From Pseudomonas sp. FP2196 (GTDB taxonomy: Bacteria > Pseudomonadota > Gammaproteobacteria > Pseudomonadales > Pseudomonadaceae): a stretch of 64,000 nt of DNA. The notes under the pieces were generated by a model. The model was not told where the DNA came from. It ran no database searches and saw only the letters and a program-made list of their open reading frames with translations. Made by a program: the position numbers and the translations under genes. This document shows positions 62,969 through 64,000 of the stretch, piece by piece. The stretch lies in assembly GCF_030687715.1 (NCBI RefSeq), contig NZ_CP117445.1:6038501-6102500 (forward strand). The letters run 5' to 3'. How positions within the stretch are numbered: the stretch's first letter is position 1; every line of letters starts with the position of its first letter.

Positions 62969-64000
62969 TTACTCTTTGTCCAGCTTGCCAACCAGCGACA
63001 GGGTGAAATCGGCACCCATGTACTTGAAGTGCGGACGCACGTTCAAGCTCACGCGGTACCAGCCCGGCTCGCCTTCAACGTCGCTGACGATCACTTGCGC
63101 AGCGCGCAGCGGACGACGGCCACGGACTTCGGCGCTCGGGTTTTCCTGGTCGGCCACGTACTGACGGATCCACTTGTTGAGTTCCAGCTCGAGGTCGGTA
63201 CGTTCTTTCCACGAACCGAGTTGCTCGCGCTGCAGCACTTTCAAGTAGTGAGCCAGGCGGTTGACGATCATCATGTACGGCAGTTGGGTGCCGAGCTTGT
63301 AGTTCAGCTCTGCAGCCTTGCCTTCTGCGCTGATGCCGAAGAACTTCGGCTTCTGCACCGAGCTGGCGGAGAAGAACGCCGCGTTGTCGGAGCCTTTACG
63401 CATGGTCAGGGAGATGAAGCCTTCCTCGGCCAGTTCGTATTCACGACGGTCGGAAACCAATACTTCGGTAGGAATCTTGGTTTCGATTTCGCCCATGCTT
63501 TCGAAGTGGTGCAGAGGCAGATCTTCAACCGCGCCGCCGCTCTGTGGGCCGATGATGTTCGGGCACCAGCGGAATTTGGCGAAGCTGTCGGTCAGCTTGG
63601 TGCCGAACGCGTAAGCGGTGTTGCCCCACAGGTAGTGCTCGTGGCTGTTGGCAACGGTTTCCTTGTACACGAACGATTTGACCGGGTTTTCTTCCGGATC
63701 GTACGGGTTACGCAGCAGGAAACGCGGCACGGTCAGGCCAACGTAGCGGGAGTCTTCCGAGGTACGGAAGCTCTGCCATTTGGCGAATTGCGGGCCTTCG
63801 AAGTGGTCTTTCAGATCTTTCAGATCCGGCAGGCCGGTGAAGCTTTCCAGACCGAAGAATTTCGGGCCGGCCGCAGCGATGAACGGCGCGTGGGACATGC
63901 ACGAAACGCTGGCGACGTACTGCATCAGCTTCACGTCTGGCGAGCTTGGCGACATGTAGTAGTTGGCGATGATCGCGCCAACCGGCTGACCACCGAACTG
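62969..64000 (-). CDS. tssC: T6SS sheath protein TssC (5' end outside the window)
   Basis: The frame is open to the last base of the window; the visible 343 residues are the C-terminal two thirds of the roughly 500-residue large sheath subunit. Signatures: QFGGQPVGAIIANYY, MSHAPFIAAAGPKFFGLESF, PRFLLRNPYDPEENPVKSF, FRWCPNIIGPQSGG and NPSAEVRGRRPLRAAQVIV. The in-frame ATG at 63955 is internal. With TssB it forms the contractile sheath. Confidence 0.95.
   Translation of the reverse strand, partial: QFGGQPVGAIIANYYMSPSSPDVKLMQYVASVSCMSHAPFIAAAGPKFFGLESFTGLPDLKDLKDHFEGPQFAKWQSFRTSEDSRYVGLTVPRFLLRNPYDPEENPVKSFVYKETVANSHEHYLWGNTAYAFGTKLTDSFAKFRWCPNIIGPQSGGAVEDLPLHHFESMGEIETKIPTEVLVSDRREYELAEEGFISLTMRKGSDNAAFFSASSVQKPKFFGISAEGKAAELNYKLGTQLPYMMIVNRLAHYLKVLQREQLGSWKERTDLELELNKWIRQYVADQENPSAEVRGRRPLRAAQVIVSDVEGEPGWYRVSLNVRPHFKYMGADFTLSLVGKLDKE

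Overview
The window is chromosomal DNA from a Pseudomonas of the fluorescens group. The evidence is protein sequences close to the Pseudomonas versions of Crc, AlgC, RNase PH, SpoT and OxyR, a gene order like the one I know from P. aeruginosa (dppA-like, radC, coaBC, dut, algC, argB, pyrE, crc, rph, yicC, gmk, rpoZ, spoT, ridA, oxyR, recG), and fluorescens-type REP/REPIN palindromes in the spacers. No rRNA, tRNA or CRISPR array was seen.

Bases 1-25000 are core housekeeping DNA: a 5'-truncated peptide-binding protein gene, CoA and nucleotide synthesis (coaBC, dut), exopolysaccharide and arginine precursors (algC, argB), pyrE and crc diverging, gltS, the RNA/nucleotide block rph, yicC, gmk, rpoZ, spoT, then ridA, a lipoprotein, an epimerase, an exbB-exbD-tonB operon, oxyR-recG and an HDOD protein.

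Bases 25000-38400 are accessory. A DUF6124-like gene follows a long leader with a UUCG hairpin. A minus-strand operon of six small exported proteins, one LprI-like, comes next. Its first gene is split inside the signal peptide by a complete 1373-bp IS256-family element with an 8-bp target duplication. Beyond it lie an unusual degenerate alpha/beta hydrolase fused to a PEP-synthase/rifampin-phosphotransferase-like protein, a membrane-anchored TIGR01777 epimerase, and two LprI-domain exported proteins followed by a gene remnant.

Bases 38402-64000, read on the minus strand, carry most of a type VI secretion cluster of the P. aeruginosa HSI-II type: tssC (cut by the window edge), tssE, a PAAR/DUF6402 cargo cassette, tssF, tssG, clpV, a sigma-54 activator, a 46-residue lipoprotein, fha, tssJ, tssK, tssL, tssM, a PP2C phosphatase, a Ser/Thr kinase, vgrG, then a large peptidoglycan-targeting effector candidate. 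The effector combines M23-like pieces, SH3-like domains, a canonical EF-hand loop and a C-terminal lysozyme-like domain. Its stop codon overlaps the start of an exported LprI-family (lysozyme-inhibitor-like) gene, and two longer LprI proteins follow. I read this as an effector with an array of LprI-type immunity proteins. The exported-protein operon at 25918-31393 shares domains with the array and may be an orphan extension of it. A second cargo/immunity cassette sits between tssE and tssF.
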